Below the pieces are notes generated by a model, which worked only from the letters and a program-made list of their open reading frames with translations, was not told the origin of the DNA and made no database searches. From contig ONFP01000010.1 of the NCBI GenBank assembly GCA_900317105.1, forward strand, positions 1 through 64,000: a stretch of DNA of 64,000 bases, read 5' to 3'. The stretch is from an uncultured Succinatimonas sp. (GTDB lineage: Bacteria > Pseudomonadota > Gammaproteobacteria > Enterobacterales > Succinivibrionaceae). Shown here piece by piece: positions 48,193-57,556 of this stretch (position 1 is the first letter of the stretch; each line of letters starts with the position of its first letter). Position numbers and translations under genes: made by a program.

Positions 48193-48784
48193 GAATATTC
48201 TAATCTGTGGTGTCGGTGGTCAGGGCACAGTACTTTCATCAAGAATTCTGGCTTCTGCCTTTATGAGTGAAGGTCATACCGTTCACTCCGCCGAAACCAT
48301 AGGTATGGCACAGCGAGGCGGAAGTGTCGTAAGTCATGTGAGAGTCGGAGATGAGGTTTTTTCTCCACTGATCCCAGAAGGTAGAGCTGATTTGATTTTA
48401 GCCTTTGAGCCTGGCGAAGCAGCAGGATGTTTAAAATATTTAACTGCAAATGGCTGTGTGATTTTAAATTCCCATCCTATTCCTCCTGTGACAGTTTCCT
48501 TAAAAGGTGGCTCCTATAATGAGAAAGCTATATTTACTTTTTTAAGTTCGCAGAAAATAAGACATGCAACCGTAAGCTCAGATGAGCTTATAAAAAAATT
48601 CGGTTCGGTTAAATACTTTAATATTCTGATTCTTGGAGTAGCCTCCGGCATGGATGTGCTTGGAGTGAGTGCTCAAAGCATCGAATCTCAGATTGAAAAA
48701 CTTGTCAAAGAGAAATTTGTGGCAATCAATAAAGAAGTTTTTAATGCAGGTTATGAAATAGGATTAAAAAATGCTGCTGAATGA
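48185..48784 (+). CDS. iorB: Indolepyruvate:ferredoxin oxidoreductase beta subunit
   Basis: The 199-residue gamma-domain-type partner of IorA begins ILICGVGGQGTVLSSRILASA and has ETIGMAQRGGSVVSHVRVG, both family signatures. It overlaps iorA by 8 bp and paaK by 14 bp, so the three genes are translationally coupled. Confidence 0.96.
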   Translation: MNKNILICGVGGQGTVLSSRILASAFMSEGHTVHSAETIGMAQRGGSVVSHVRVGDEVFSPLIPEGRADLILAFEPGEAAGCLKYLTANGCVILNSHPIPPVTVSLKGGSYNEKAIFTFLSSQKIRHATVSSDELIKKFGSVKYFNILILGVASGMDVLGVSAQSIESQIEKLVKEKFVAINKEVFNAGYEIGLKNAAE

Positions 48785-50015
48785 AAGACAACTTGAGCTG
48801 GTAGACAGACAGATAAAAAGACTTATAAAAACAGACAGTTTCTATGGTCAAAAATATCGGGAATTGGGATTAACTGGCTGTTCCTGTCAGGAGGATTTTG
48901 ACAGAATTCCTTTCTCCTCAAAGGAGGATCTGCGCTTTGCCTATCCACTTGGTATTCAGGCTGTAGAAGACAGGGAGGTAGTCAGAATTCACTCCTCATC
49001 TGGTACTACAGGAAAGCCTGTGATTATACCTTACACTGCAAAAGATGTAGAGGACTGGGCTACCATGTTCTGTCGCTGTTATGAAATTGCAGGAATTACC
49101 AGTCATGACCGAATTCAGATCACTCCTGGTTATGGTCTGTGGACTGCAGGTATTGGTTTTCAGGCAGGCTGTGAGAAACTTGGTGCTATGGCTATTCCTA
49201 TGGGTCCTGGTAATACCGAAAAGCAGCTTCAGATGATGATTGACTTAAAGTCAACCGTAATCTGTGCCACTTCATCATATGCCTTGCTTCTCTCTGAGGA
49301 AATCTCCAGACGAGGTCTTAAGGACCAGATTTTCTTAAAGAAAGGTGTAATCGGCTCTGAGCGCTGGAGTGACAAGATGCGTAATACAATCAGGAACAGC
49401 CTGGGTATTGAGCTTTATGACATCTATGGCCTTACAGAGATTTACGGTCCTGGTATCGGCATCAGTTGTGAACAAAACAGCGGCATGCATTATTTTGACG
49501 ATTACGTCTATATCGAAATCATTGATCCTGTAACTGGTGAGCGTGTGGAAGACGGTAAGAGTGGAGAAATCGTTATTACAACTCTTGTAAAGGAAGGAGC
49601 TCCGCTGCTACGATTTAGAACACACGATCTTTCAAGAATTATCCCTGGTAAATGTGCCTGTGGACGTGATTACCCTCGTCTTGATGTTATCACCGGCAGA
49701 AGCGATGACATGTTCAAGATCCACGGTGTCAACATGTTCCCAAGTCAGATTGAAAGTATTTTGGGAATGGTTGACGGTGTTGGCAGTGAGTATCGTATTA
49801 TCCTTGGTAAGGATGTTGAAACTCGCCGTGACGTTCTGCATGTTACCGCTGAAGCTGAAGGCAGAGTGGATTTTGCTGAAACAGCACGCAGAATCTCAAA
49901 GCTGGTAAAATCTAAATTTGGTGTAACTCCAAAGGTTGCAATTGTCCCTGCAGGAACACTTGCCCGCAGTGAGAAGAAGACCAAACGAGTTGAAGATCAG
50001 CGAGAAAAGGTTTAG
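48771..50015 (+). CDS. paaK: Phenylacetate-CoA ligase family enzyme
   Basis: PaaK joins arylacetates to CoA with ATP. The 414-residue protein is near the PaaK length, with the AMP-binding motif IHSSSGTTGKPVIIPYT, the acceptor loop YDIYGLTEIYGPGIG, LLRFRTHDLSRIIPGKCACGRDYPRL (with the CxCG typical of PaaK) and the C-terminal KIHGVNMFPSQIE. Fused by overlap to iorAB, it could recover arylacetates for reductive amino-acid synthesis or make ATP from aryl-CoA in reverse. Confidence 0.93.
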   Translation: MLLNERQLELVDRQIKRLIKTDSFYGQKYRELGLTGCSCQEDFDRIPFSSKEDLRFAYPLGIQAVEDREVVRIHSSSGTTGKPVIIPYTAKDVEDWATMFCRCYEIAGITSHDRIQITPGYGLWTAGIGFQAGCEKLGAMAIPMGPGNTEKQLQMMIDLKSTVICATSSYALLLSEEISRRGLKDQIFLKKGVIGSERWSDKMRNTIRNSLGIELYDIYGLTEIYGPGIGISCEQNSGMHYFDDYVYIEIIDPVTGERVEDGKSGEIVITTLVKEGAPLLRFRTHDLSRIIPGKCACGRDYPRLDVITGRSDDMFKIHGVNMFPSQIESILGMVDGVGSEYRIILGKDVETRRDVLHVTAEAEGRVDFAETARRISKLVKSKFGVTPKVAIVPAGTLARSEKKTKRVEDQREKV

Positions 50016-50053
50016 ACGAGTATATTCTCAAGAGTTTTATCGGGCGGTATTGA

Positions 50054-50088
50054 ATCCCCTGGCTTCAGCCATGGGGAGCAGGTCAAGG
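50054..50088 (+). mobile_element. Orphan IS200/IS605-type right-end hairpin (remnant)
   Basis: GAATCCCCTGGCTTCAGCCA followed by TGGGGAG and, a few bases on, GGTCAAG. This is the hairpin and TCAA-type end seen at TnpB-bearing IS200/IS605 right ends, where the TnpB guide-RNA scaffold finishes. No tnpB or tnpA is near; it lies 40 bp past paaK. Confidence 0.5.
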
Positions 50089-50195
50089 ACAAGTGCGACA
50101 GCGACTTTGCTGCTCACCTGTATGTACTGAAGGAAATAAACTAGATAGCAAAAAAATAAAGCTGCATTTCTTCAGCCTTATTCTGGTAATCAAAC

Positions 50196-50230
50196 AAGGT
50201 TCCTCTCCAAAAGGCTGGAACCTTTTTTGT
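50196..50230 (+). terminator. Terminator after iorAB-paaK
   Basis: AAGGTTCC / GGAACCTT stem followed by TTTTG, next to the nfuA stop. Confidence 0.8.
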
Positions 50231-50233
50231 TTA

Positions 50234-50827
50234 TTAACCGTAGGTCTCGTCGGTAACCTCATGTTCGGTTACATCAACAACATCTTTAATCTGGCCAGGG
50301 AATGCCTGATTCAGCTGAGTCTGAATACCTTCCTTTAAGGTAATGCCGACCATTGAGCAGCCTAGACAGCCACCGGTGAATTTAACCTTAACAACACCGT
50401 CTTCAGTTACATCAACTAATGAAACTGCACCGCCGTGAGATGCCAGTGATGGGCTTACGGTAACATCGATGAATCTCTTTAATCTGTCGAACAGGGTTGC
50501 ATCAGGAGGCAGATCCTGCTTGTTTAAGTTAGGAGCATGGAAGGTCAATAGATCTTCGCCATCTTCCTCATTTTTGGTTAAGTCGATAACAGAACCATCC
50601 AGGTATTCTGAAACTGAACTGTCAATAACGATTTCAAAGCCCTTCATCTGAAAGTGTTCATCATTAGAGGTGATGTACTCTTTAGGGCAGTACAGAATAC
50701 CGCACTGAACACCAGGGGTTCCTACATTAGTTGCAGTAAGACGAATAGCAAGGCCTTCCATTTTCTGTTTGCTGATAATGTTCAGGAAGTATTCCTGTGC
50801 TTTCTCACTAACGCTGATTTTGCTCAT
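50234..50827 (-). CDS. nfuA: Fe-S biogenesis scaffold NfuA
   Basis: NfuA carries [4Fe-4S] clusters to apoproteins, protecting them under stress. The 197-residue protein joins a degenerate A-type carrier domain (about 1-95, lacking the three Cys) to a Nfu domain with GGCLGCSMVGITLKEGIQTQ, the cluster-binding CxxC near residue 150. Monocistronic; an IS element lies 241 bp upstream. Confidence 0.97.
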   Translation of the reverse strand: MSKISVSEKAQEYFLNIISKQKMEGLAIRLTATNVGTPGVQCGILYCPKEYITSNDEHFQMKGFEIVIDSSVSEYLDGSVIDLTKNEEDGEDLLTFHAPNLNKQDLPPDATLFDRLKRFIDVTVSPSLASHGGAVSLVDVTEDGVVKVKFTGGCLGCSMVGITLKEGIQTQLNQAFPGQIKDVVDVTEHEVTDETYG

Positions 50828-51059
50828 AAAAACCTATAAATAAAAATCTAAGCTAAAGAAATTGCCAAAAGTGATCAATTGGCGTGATGCTGTATTTGCA
50901 TTAATACAAAGTCTTTTTTCTTCTTTATCAATCTTTATAAAGAAGCGCAACCACCTTGTGGCGTGGAAGGTTCAGCCAATGCCTGAAGGGCATTTATGCC
51001 ACATAGAATCAGCGAACCTGTGCATTATACCATTTAACATAGATGGGGGTTATGACAAT

Positions 51060-51068
51060 GTTTTTCAG
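51060..51068 (+). repeat. Left target-site duplication of the IS element
   Basis: GTTTTTCAG, repeated exactly at 52887-52895. Confidence 0.9.
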
Positions 51069-52886
51069 TATGGCGCCAACACCATTTGAAGCTTATCACA
51101 AAACTCAAAAGTGACGGCGTACAAAATTAATATAAATTAATCAGTTAGTTAGCCTACTGATTTTGCTCTTTCAAAATGTGATCCAAAGATCAAAAGTTTT
51201 GTTGAATAATTAATATTCTTAACTCTGAAATCTAAAGTAACCGATTGATAAGAATAGTAATTATGTCAAATGAAGTATCTTCTTCCGATAATGTTCTAGA
51301 TGGAGCCTCTTTTCTTCAAAGAATAATCGAGCTTAATCTCAGTGATCCGCGTAATCCAGAGAGGATTGTTTATCCTCTGTATGTAATAGCTACTGTGGTG
51401 CTGTTAGCAAGATTATCTGGATATGAAAACAGTCATGAGCAGGTGTTGTTCTGGAAAAAGCATGTAAAGGAACTTCAGCAGTTAATCTATGGATTAGGTG
51501 ATGAAGTCGCATCTGAGCAGACTATCCGAAGGGTTATAAGTATTATTGATTCCAATGAACTGGTAAAGTTTCTGACGGATTACTTTGTAACTCACAGAGA
51601 TAATTCTGATAAACCTATTGGCTCAATAGCCTTACAGGACAGAGAGATTGTTGCTGCAGATGGACAGAACATCAGAGGTACCAGACAGAGTAAGAATGGC
51701 AATGATGAACGTAAGCATGGTGGCTATGACGTTGTCAGCCTTTATTCATCAACCTATGGTTTAACCTTAAGTCAGACCATAGTAGATAAGAAAAACCATG
51801 AAGCGGAAGCTATCCTTTGCATGCTTAAAAAGGTCATCCTTAGAAATACTATTCTTACATGGGATTCTCTCAATACAAGGCCAGGAACAGTATCTGCTGT
51901 TGTAGATGTTAATGCAGACTGTGTTGTAGGACTAAAATCCAATCAGTCCACTCTTGAGGAGGATGTCAGAACCGCATTTGAATTTGTCGACAATGGTAAA
52001 TACAAACATGAGGTTCTGTCTGCAACCAGAGTTCTTGATGAGCACGGCAGAATTGAGACCAAGCAGATAGATATCCTTGAGATGAAACATGCTGTAAGGA
52101 CTGAACTCAGAAAGAAATGGGCTGATGTTCATTCTGTCATCAGAGTAAGAACAGTCAGACACTTCAAAAGTTCAGATGTAACACTGCAGGATGAAGATAG
52201 ATATTTCATCAGCTCAATTGTTCCAGATGGACTTGATGAAAAGTTCGCTGAAACCATGCTTGATATTATTCTCCAAAGATGGGGAATTGAAGCCAGACAC
52301 TGGGTAATTGATGTTGTATTCCGTCAGGATGCTCTTCCTTTGAGAAATAAGGATTACATTACTAACAGCACTGCCTGTACCAAGCTTGCTTGCAACGTAC
52401 TAAGTTATATCAGAGACAATGTGCCTTATTATCAGGGGAAACCATGGTCATTTAAATCTTTACAGATTGTGGCACAGGATGCTGAAGTAGGATTTATGTT
52501 CTTAAAAGCCTTCTTTACTCAGGATATGTCTCAAATAGAGAATGACGAAAGATTCATCGGTCTCTTTTACAAACAGCCTGAACCGACAGGAAATGATGTT
52601 CCTGATGATTTGGAGAACAATGGTTTTCAATCCAGTATCGACGACGATACTCCATTAGGGAAGTTCGCAAGGACCAGAAAGAAAATCAAAGCGAAGAAAT
52701 AGCTTTAATCTTGAATCAAATTTTGAAAGAGCAAAGCCAAAGTTAGTGAATAACCTTGGAACTTTGTCATGCCTGGATAAAAACAGGCATAACATAAAAT
52801 TTTATTTCAGCAGAATTATCTGCTGATACGGTTAAATCTAGGCCCAATCGATTTTTAGAGCATGATCAGATCGTGTTGGCGCCATA
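51069..52886 (+). mobile_element. Complete ISAs1-family insertion sequence, 1818 bp
   Basis: Ends are inverted repeats TATGGCGCCAACAC (left 51069-51082, right 52873-52886) and the element is flanked by the 9-bp direct repeat GTTTTTCAG. One transposase gene is inside. Perfect ends and duplication indicate a recent, probably functional copy. Removing it restores about 0.4 kb of nfuA-pckA spacer. Confidence 0.93.
51245..52702 (+). CDS. ISAs1-family DDE transposase
   Basis: The 485-residue protein has the ISAs1 N-terminal DDE_Tnp_1-associated region (DPRNPERIVYPLYVIATVVLLARLSGYE) and a DDE core: IVAADGQNIRGTRQ (first Asp), LTWDSLNTRPGTVSAVVDVNADCVVGLKSNQSTLEED (second Asp region), and RWGIEARHWVIDVVFRQDA (Glu). 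It is longer than commonly seen for the family, with an acidic, low-complexity tail (about 455-475) ending in Lys-rich residues. No stop or frameshift, so likely active. The start could be ATG 51263 rather than the upstream TTG. Confidence 0.9.
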   Translation: MIRIVIMSNEVSSSDNVLDGASFLQRIIELNLSDPRNPERIVYPLYVIATVVLLARLSGYENSHEQVLFWKKHVKELQQLIYGLGDEVASEQTIRRVISIIDSNELVKFLTDYFVTHRDNSDKPIGSIALQDREIVAADGQNIRGTRQSKNGNDERKHGGYDVVSLYSSTYGLTLSQTIVDKKNHEAEAILCMLKKVILRNTILTWDSLNTRPGTVSAVVDVNADCVVGLKSNQSTLEEDVRTAFEFVDNGKYKHEVLSATRVLDEHGRIETKQIDILEMKHAVRTELRKKWADVHSVIRVRTVRHFKSSDVTLQDEDRYFISSIVPDGLDEKFAETMLDIILQRWGIEARHWVIDVVFRQDALPLRNKDYITNSTACTKLACNVLSYIRDNVPYYQGKPWSFKSLQIVAQDAEVGFMFLKAFFTQDMSQIENDERFIGLFYKQPEPTGNDVPDDLENNGFQSSIDDDTPLGKFARTRKKIKAKK

Positions 52887-52895
52887 GTTTTTCAG
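52887..52895 (+). repeat. Right target-site duplication of the IS element
   Basis: GTTTTTCAG, identical to 51060-51068. The 148 bp from here to pckA are A+T-rich and contain a small CTGAG/CTCAG hairpin at 53010-53024. Confidence 0.9.
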
Positions 52896-53043
52896 CTTTG
52901 AAAAATAAAATTTTTTTCAAAAATGATAATTAATGATCGAATAATTAATAAAAAATATGCACAAGTTTTCTTTTTACTGCTAAAATCGTATTTGTAACCT
53001 ATCAAAAACCTGAGTTATTCTCAGATAACACTTGGAGAAAAAA

Positions 53044-54651
53044 ATGAGCTTATTCGACGAGCTTGATTTAGCTAAATACGGTATCAGTTCTGCTACCGAA
53101 ATCGTACACAACCCTTCATACGAAACCCTATATGCTGAAGAAACCAAAGCTGGTTTAACTGGTTTTGATAAGGGTCAGGATACAGAGTTAAACGCTGTTA
53201 ACGTTATGACCGGCGTTTACACTGGTCGTTCACCAAAGGACAAGTTCATCGTTAAGGATGCTTCTTCAGAGGCTAACTTCTGGTGGACCACTGATGAGTT
53301 CAAGAACGACAACAAGCCACTATCAACTGAGTCATGGAAAGTTTTAAAGGACTTAGCTGGTAAAGAGTTATCAAACAAGAAACTATACGTTGTTGACGGT
53401 TTCTGCGGTGCTAACGCTAACACCCGTATGGCAATCCGTTTCGTTGTTGAGGTTGCATGGCAGGCACACTTCGTAACCAATATGTTCATCCGTCCAACTG
53501 CTGAAGAGCTAAAGAACTTCAAGCCAGACTTCGTTGTTCTAAACGCTTCAAAGGCTAAGGTTGAGAACTACAAGGAGTTAGGTCTAAATTCAGAGACTGC
53601 TGTTGTATTCAACCTAACAGAGCGTATGCAGTTAATTCTTAACACCTGGTACGGTGGTGAGATGAAGAAGGGTATGTTCTCAATGATGAACTACTACCTA
53701 CCTCTAAAGGGTATTGCTGCAATGCACTGCTCAGCAAACACTGACATGAACCACGAAAATACCGCTATTTTCTTCGGTCTATCAGGAACTGGTAAGACCA
53801 CTCTATCAACCGATCCAAAGCGTCTACTAATCGGTGACGACGAGCACGGTTGGGATGATGATGGCGTATTCAACTTCGAAGGTGGTTGCTATGCAAAGGT
53901 TATCAACCTATCTAAGGAAAACGAGCCAGACATCTGGAACGCAATCAAGCGTAACGCTCTATTAGAGAACGTAACTGTTGATGCTAACGGTAAGATCGAC
54001 TTCGCTGATAAGTCAGTAACCGAGAACACTCGTGTTTCTTACCCAATCAACCACATCACCAACATCGTTAAGCCAATTTCAAAGGGCCCTGCTGCTAAGC
54101 GCGTAATCTTCTTATCAGCTGACGCATTCGGTGTATTACCTCCAGTATCAATCCTAGACGAAGGCCAGACCCAGTACTACTTCCTATCAGGCTTCACTGC
54201 TAAGTTAGCAGGTACCGAGCGTGGTATTACTGAGCCAACCCCAACCTTCTCATCATGCTTCGGTGCTGCATTCTTATCATTACCTCCAACCAAGTACGCA
54301 GAAGTTCTTGTTGAGCGTATGAAGAAGTCAGGCGCTAAGGCTTACTTAGTAAATACTGGCTGGAATGGTACCGGCAAGCGTATCTCAATTAAGGATACCC
54401 GTGGTATTATCGATGCAATCCTAGACGGTTCAATCGATAAGGCTGAGACCAAGACCATCCCAATGTTCTCATTCAAGGTTCCAACAGCTCTACCAGGTGT
54501 TGATCCTAAGATCTTAGATCCACGTGACACCTATGCAAATCCTGCTGACTGGGATGTTAAGGCTAAGGACTTAGCTGAGCGTTTCATCAAGAACTTCGGC
54601 AAGTTTGCTAAGTTAAACCCAGAGTTAGTAAAGGCTGGTCCTCAGCTATAA
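53044..54651 (+). CDS. pckA: ATP-dependent phosphoenolpyruvate carboxykinase
   Basis: PckA interconverts oxaloacetate and PEP; in succinate-forming anaerobes it runs towards oxaloacetate, making ATP. The 535-residue protein has [17 protein letters not shown], the kinase-1a P-loop [13 protein letters not shown], the kinase-2/metal region [28 protein letters not shown] and RISIKDTR. The ATG at 53044 has GGAG upstream. Codon use is strongly biased (many CTA, ATC, AAG), fitting high expression. An ISAs1 copy sits 157 bp upstream. Confidence 0.98.
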   Translation: MSLFDELDLAKYGISSATEIVHNPSYETLYAEETKAGLTGFDKGQDTELNAVNVMTGVYTGRSPKDKFIVKDASSEANFWWTTDEFKNDNKPLSTESWKVLKDLAGKELSNKKLYVVDGFCGANANTRMAIRFVVEVAWQAHFVTNMFIRPTAEELKNFKPDFVVLNASKAKVENYKELGLNSETAVVFNLTERMQLILNTWYGGEMKKGMFSMMNYYLPLKGIAAMHCSANTDMNHENTAIFFGLSGTGKTTLSTDPKRLLIGDDEHGWDDDGVFNFEGGCYAKVINLSKENEPDIWNAIKRNALLENVTVDANGKIDFADKSVTENTRVSYPINHITNIVKPISKGPAAKRVIFLSADAFGVLPPVSILDEGQTQYYFLSGFTAKLAGTERGITEPTPTFSSCFGAAFLSLPPTKYAEVLVERMKKSGAKAYLVNTGWNGTGKRISIKDTRGIIDAILDGSIDKAETKTIPMFSFKVPTALPGVDPKILDPRDTYANPADWDVKAKDLAERFIKNFGKFAKLNPELVKAGPQL

Positions 54652-54677
54652 TCTGACTTTTGGTATTAAACTGAAAG

Positions 54678-54710
54678 ACGACCCGGTAAATGCGCCGGGT
54701 CTTTTTTTTT
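54678..54710 (+). terminator. Terminator of pckA
   Basis: GACCCGG / CCGGGTC stem followed by eight or nine T; the greB ribosome-binding site begins directly after it. Confidence 0.9.
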
Positions 54711-54720
54711 GAGGTTCAAT

Positions 54721-55332
54721 ATGGGCAAGCCATTTATAACGAGAGAAGGTTTTGAACAGCTTCACAAGGAATTAGATTATCTTTGGGAAGTAAAGCGTCC
54801 TGAAATTACTCAGAAGGTTAGCTGGGCAGCAAGTCTTGGCGACCGTTCAGAGAATGCTGACTATCACTACAACAAGAGACTTTTAGGTCAGATTGACAGA
54901 AGAATTCGCTATCTGCGCCACTGTCTGAATGATCTGCAGGTTATTGAGTACAACAAGCAGCAGGAAGGTCGTGTTTTCTTTGGTGCTTACGTAGAAATCG
55001 AGTCCGAGGAAGGTGATAACCTGATGCAGATCCATATTGTAGGCTCAGATGAAATCTTCGGACGCTCCAACTGCATTTCAGTTGATGCTCCAATGGCAAG
55101 AGCTCTGCTTGGCAAGAGTGTGGATGATGAAGCTGTAGTTCAGACTCCTTTAGGCAAGAAGACCTGGTTTGTTAATAAGATTTCCTACACTAAACCTGAC
55201 TGGTTTGAAGATATGCCGATTGTTGAGAATTCTCTTTCTTCAGATGATAATGAAGATGTACAGATTGAAGAGATTTCAGAGGAAGATCAGAAGAAAATCG
55301 AGCAGGAATATCTTAAAACTCTTGTTCATTAA
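54721..55332 (+). CDS. greB: Transcript cleavage factor GreB
   Basis: GreB enters the RNA polymerase secondary channel and stimulates cleavage of backtracked RNA. From ATG 54721 (GAGG six bases upstream) the 203-residue protein begins KPFITREGFEQLHKELDYLW and has the coiled-coil tip SLGDRSENADYHYNK, whose acidic residues hold Mg. FGAYVEIESEEGD opens the C-terminal FKBP-like domain. An acidic tail of about 45 residues extends beyond E. coli GreB (158). Confidence 0.93.
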   Translation: MGKPFITREGFEQLHKELDYLWEVKRPEITQKVSWAASLGDRSENADYHYNKRLLGQIDRRIRYLRHCLNDLQVIEYNKQQEGRVFFGAYVEIESEEGDNLMQIHIVGSDEIFGRSNCISVDAPMARALLGKSVDDEAVVQTPLGKKTWFVNKISYTKPDWFEDMPIVENSLSSDDNEDVQIEEISEEDQKKIEQEYLKTLVH

Positions 55333-55343
55333 TCTCAAAAAAA

Positions 55344-55363
55344 GTGGTTCACTTCTGAACCAC
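55344..55363 (-). terminator. Terminator between greB and the convergent unknown gene
   Basis: GTGGTTCA / TGAACCAC stem; on the minus strand it is followed by TTTTTTT. Confidence 0.75.
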
Positions 55364-55385
55364 CTTATTCCTTGTTTAATTCTGT

Positions 55386-55928
55386 TTAACCTTCCACATC
55401 CAGCTGCTGACCTTTTGAAAAATCAGGAACAATGTTGTTGTAGGTATCGGCAATAACCTTTGAAGAGAATCCTTCACCCTTTCCTCGCCTGTCCTCTGCT
55501 TCCTTGGAATAGGAGGCGCCGGTAGCCCCAAAGGCACCACCTAGTGCAGCCTTGATAGCTGCAGGATCAGAAACTTTCTGATTTAGGCTGTTACCAGATA
55601 AGGTTGAAACTGATGAGGCTGACTTCTTAGCTTCAGACGCATTCTCAGTCTGCTCTTCATTCTGAATTTTGCCTTTGGTCTGTTTACGGCTGATACCCTT
55701 TTTTTCCTGACCAGCTTTGATAAGAGTATCTGCCTGAATGTAGAGATTTGCATTTGCAGGTGCAAGTTGAGCATTACCCTGAGCGGTTGCCTGGCTGTTC
55801 AGACTTTTGGAAATGTGACTGATCTGAGGAATAGTTTCGCGGGCAATACTATCTCTGCGGGCTTCCTGTGCCGCATGAGGAATATTTGCTATTCCTAGGT
55901 TTGAGATGGTACTGGTGGCAACGTCCAT
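55386..55928 (-). CDS. Unknown low-complexity protein (180 aa)
   Basis: I do not recognise a domain. The 180-residue protein is polar, Ala/Ser/Gln/Lys-rich and probably largely disordered in the middle (about 80-110: KKGISRKQTKGKIQNEEQTE), without signal peptide or membrane segment. The short N-terminal pattern ARRDSIARETIPQI recalls similar uncharacterised gammaproteobacterial proteins, which is memory only. It is convergent with greB and ends at a shared terminator. Confidence 0.65.
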   Translation of the reverse strand: MDVATSTISNLGIANIPHAAQEARRDSIARETIPQISHISKSLNSQATAQGNAQLAPANANLYIQADTLIKAGQEKKGISRKQTKGKIQNEEQTENASEAKKSASSVSTLSGNSLNQKVSDPAAIKAALGGAFGATGASYSKEAEDRRGKGEGFSSKVIADTYNNIVPDFSKGQQLDVEG

Positions 55929-56026
55929 TTTTATCTTCCAAAAATTAATAAGATCTCCCGCTTACATATGTTATCGGTATTTTTTAATTAAAAATTTAGA
56001 AGAAAATTTTTAACTGATTCAGATAA

Positions 56027-56821
56027 TTAGTTTTTTTCTATAAAAGATGTTATTACTGTTTTCAGTAAGCCTGGCTCAGTTAGGAATGGTGCATGGGCTG
56101 AATTCTCCAGAACACAGCACTGATGGAAAGGGGGAAGATTAAGTTTTTTGGACAGTTCTGGTTTAACCAGGCGATCTTTGCCGCCAAAGATATGCAGACA
56201 AGGGATTTTAAGAGAATGCATGGCCTCTCTATAGTCGGTTTGAGCCATATTCATAAGACCCTCTTTGAGCACCTGGGTTTCAATCTCTCCCATTTTCTCA
56301 TAGCAGTCCATAAGAAAGGAACTCTGTTCTTTATTCAGAAGATGACTTTGAGTCTGAAGTTTAAAGAACAGTTTGATATTACGAAGATTCTTTCCTTCAT
56401 CAAACAGGTTTAAGCATTTGAGTACGTACTTATAGTCGAAACCTGGCCAGTATGGATCAGCAGGGAACCTGGGAGTTCCGCAAAGGGTGATGAATTTTTT
56501 GATTTTTCCTTCTTTATCGGTGGCACAGGCTCTGGCAGCTGCAAGCGTACTTAGCGACCAGGACAGTAGAATACAGTCGTCAGGAACGGTATTCAGAATA
56601 AGGTTTGCTCCGTGTCTAAGATCTGTAGCAAATCTGGCAAGATCTTTAGATTTACCGTAGCCAGGCATATCTACAAGGATTAGATTGTAATCTTTGAATA
56701 GTTCTACGAAGGGTAAGAGAAAATTATGATCAGTGGCCCAGCCAGGAGTGATAACAAGAGGTTGTGCATCAGGATTTCCGAAGCAGGTACAGCCTAGTTT
56801 GTGATTATCTGTAGCTCTCAT
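56027..56821 (-). CDS. bioH: Pimeloyl-ACP methyl ester esterase-like alpha/beta hydrolase (BioH-like)
   Basis: BioH removes the methyl ester from pimeloyl-ACP in biotin synthesis. The 264-residue protein shows the triad: Ser in LLSWSLSTLAAA, Asp in IFGGKDRLVKP and His in NSAHAPFLTEP, the last as in BioH. CGTPRFPADPYWPG also fits BioH. The nucleophile elbow is SWSLS rather than the usual GWSLG, an odd substitution. ATG 56821 is preferred; GTG 56833 is an alternative. No other bio genes are here, so a different ester substrate is possible. Confidence 0.75.
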   Translation of the reverse strand: MRATDNHKLGCTCFGNPDAQPLVITPGWATDHNFLLPFVELFKDYNLILVDMPGYGKSKDLARFATDLRHGANLILNTVPDDCILLSWSLSTLAAARACATDKEGKIKKFITLCGTPRFPADPYWPGFDYKYVLKCLNLFDEGKNLRNIKLFFKLQTQSHLLNKEQSSFLMDCYEKMGEIETQVLKEGLMNMAQTDYREAMHSLKIPCLHIFGGKDRLVKPELSKKLNLPPFHQCCVLENSAHAPFLTEPGLLKTVITSFIEKN

Positions 56822-56842
56822 TATGGCAACCACTCCACATAC

Positions 56843-56873
56843 AAAAAGGGCGTCAAACCAGAAAGCTGACGCC
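56843..56873 (-). terminator. Terminator of ribB
   Basis: GGCGTCA / TGACGCC stem; on the minus strand followed by CTTTTTG. It separates ribB from bioH. Confidence 0.8.
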
Positions 56874-56881
56874 GCCTTTTA

Positions 56882-57532
56882 TTAAACGTTCTTTGCCTTA
56901 CGATATGCAATCAGATCTTCAATTGAAAGACAGGTTAAATCATGCTCGAGGGCAAACTGGGTAACACGTGGAAGTTTTGCCATCAGTCCGTCTGGAGCGC
57001 ATAGCTCGCAGAGAATACCTGCTGGGGCTAAACCTGCAAGTCTTGCAAGATCTACAGAAGCCTCGGTATGACCGTCACGCTCTAGAACGCCACCCTTCTT
57101 GGCAACAAGAGGGAACATATGTCCAGGGCTTGCCAGATCCTCTGGCTTTCCTTCTGGATTGATAACAGCCTTGATTGCCTTTACGCGATCAGGTGCGCTT
57201 ACGCCGGTGGTAACCCCCTTTGCAGCATCAACTGAAATGGTAAATGCGGTACCGTATACAGAGGTGTTGTTCTTAACCATCATTGGCAGATTCATTCTCT
57301 TAGCCTGCTCTTCTTCGATACATACGCAGACAATACCTGAACACTCACGGATCATGAATGCCATCTGAGCATCGGTTACAGTTTCTGCAGCGTAGATAAG
57401 ATCGCCTTCGTTCTCTCTGTCCTCGTTATCTACAACAAGAATTCCACGACCACGCTTTAAGGCACTGATAGCAGCCTCTACGCGATCAATTGGGGTTTCA
57501 CCGAAATTTTCCAAAAGGTTCTTAAAGCTCAT
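56882..57532 (-). CDS. ribB: 3,4-dihydroxy-2-butanone-4-phosphate synthase
   Basis: RibB converts ribulose-5-phosphate into the four-carbon riboflavin precursor. From ATG 57532 (GAGGT upstream) the 216-residue protein has [20 protein letters not shown] (acidic metal site), [21 protein letters not shown] and [23 protein letters not shown]. It is the stand-alone RibB form, not fused to RibA. No FMN riboswitch was seen upstream. Confidence 0.97.
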   Translation of the reverse strand: MSFKNLLENFGETPIDRVEAAISALKRGRGILVVDNEDRENEGDLIYAAETVTDAQMAFMIRECSGIVCVCIEEEQAKRMNLPMMVKNNTSVYGTAFTISVDAAKGVTTGVSAPDRVKAIKAVINPEGKPEDLASPGHMFPLVAKKGGVLERDGHTEASVDLARLAGLAPAGILCELCAPDGLMAKLPRVTQFALEHDLTCLSIEDLIAYRKAKNV

Positions 57533-57556
57533 TTTTACCTCATTTTTATGAGTCAT

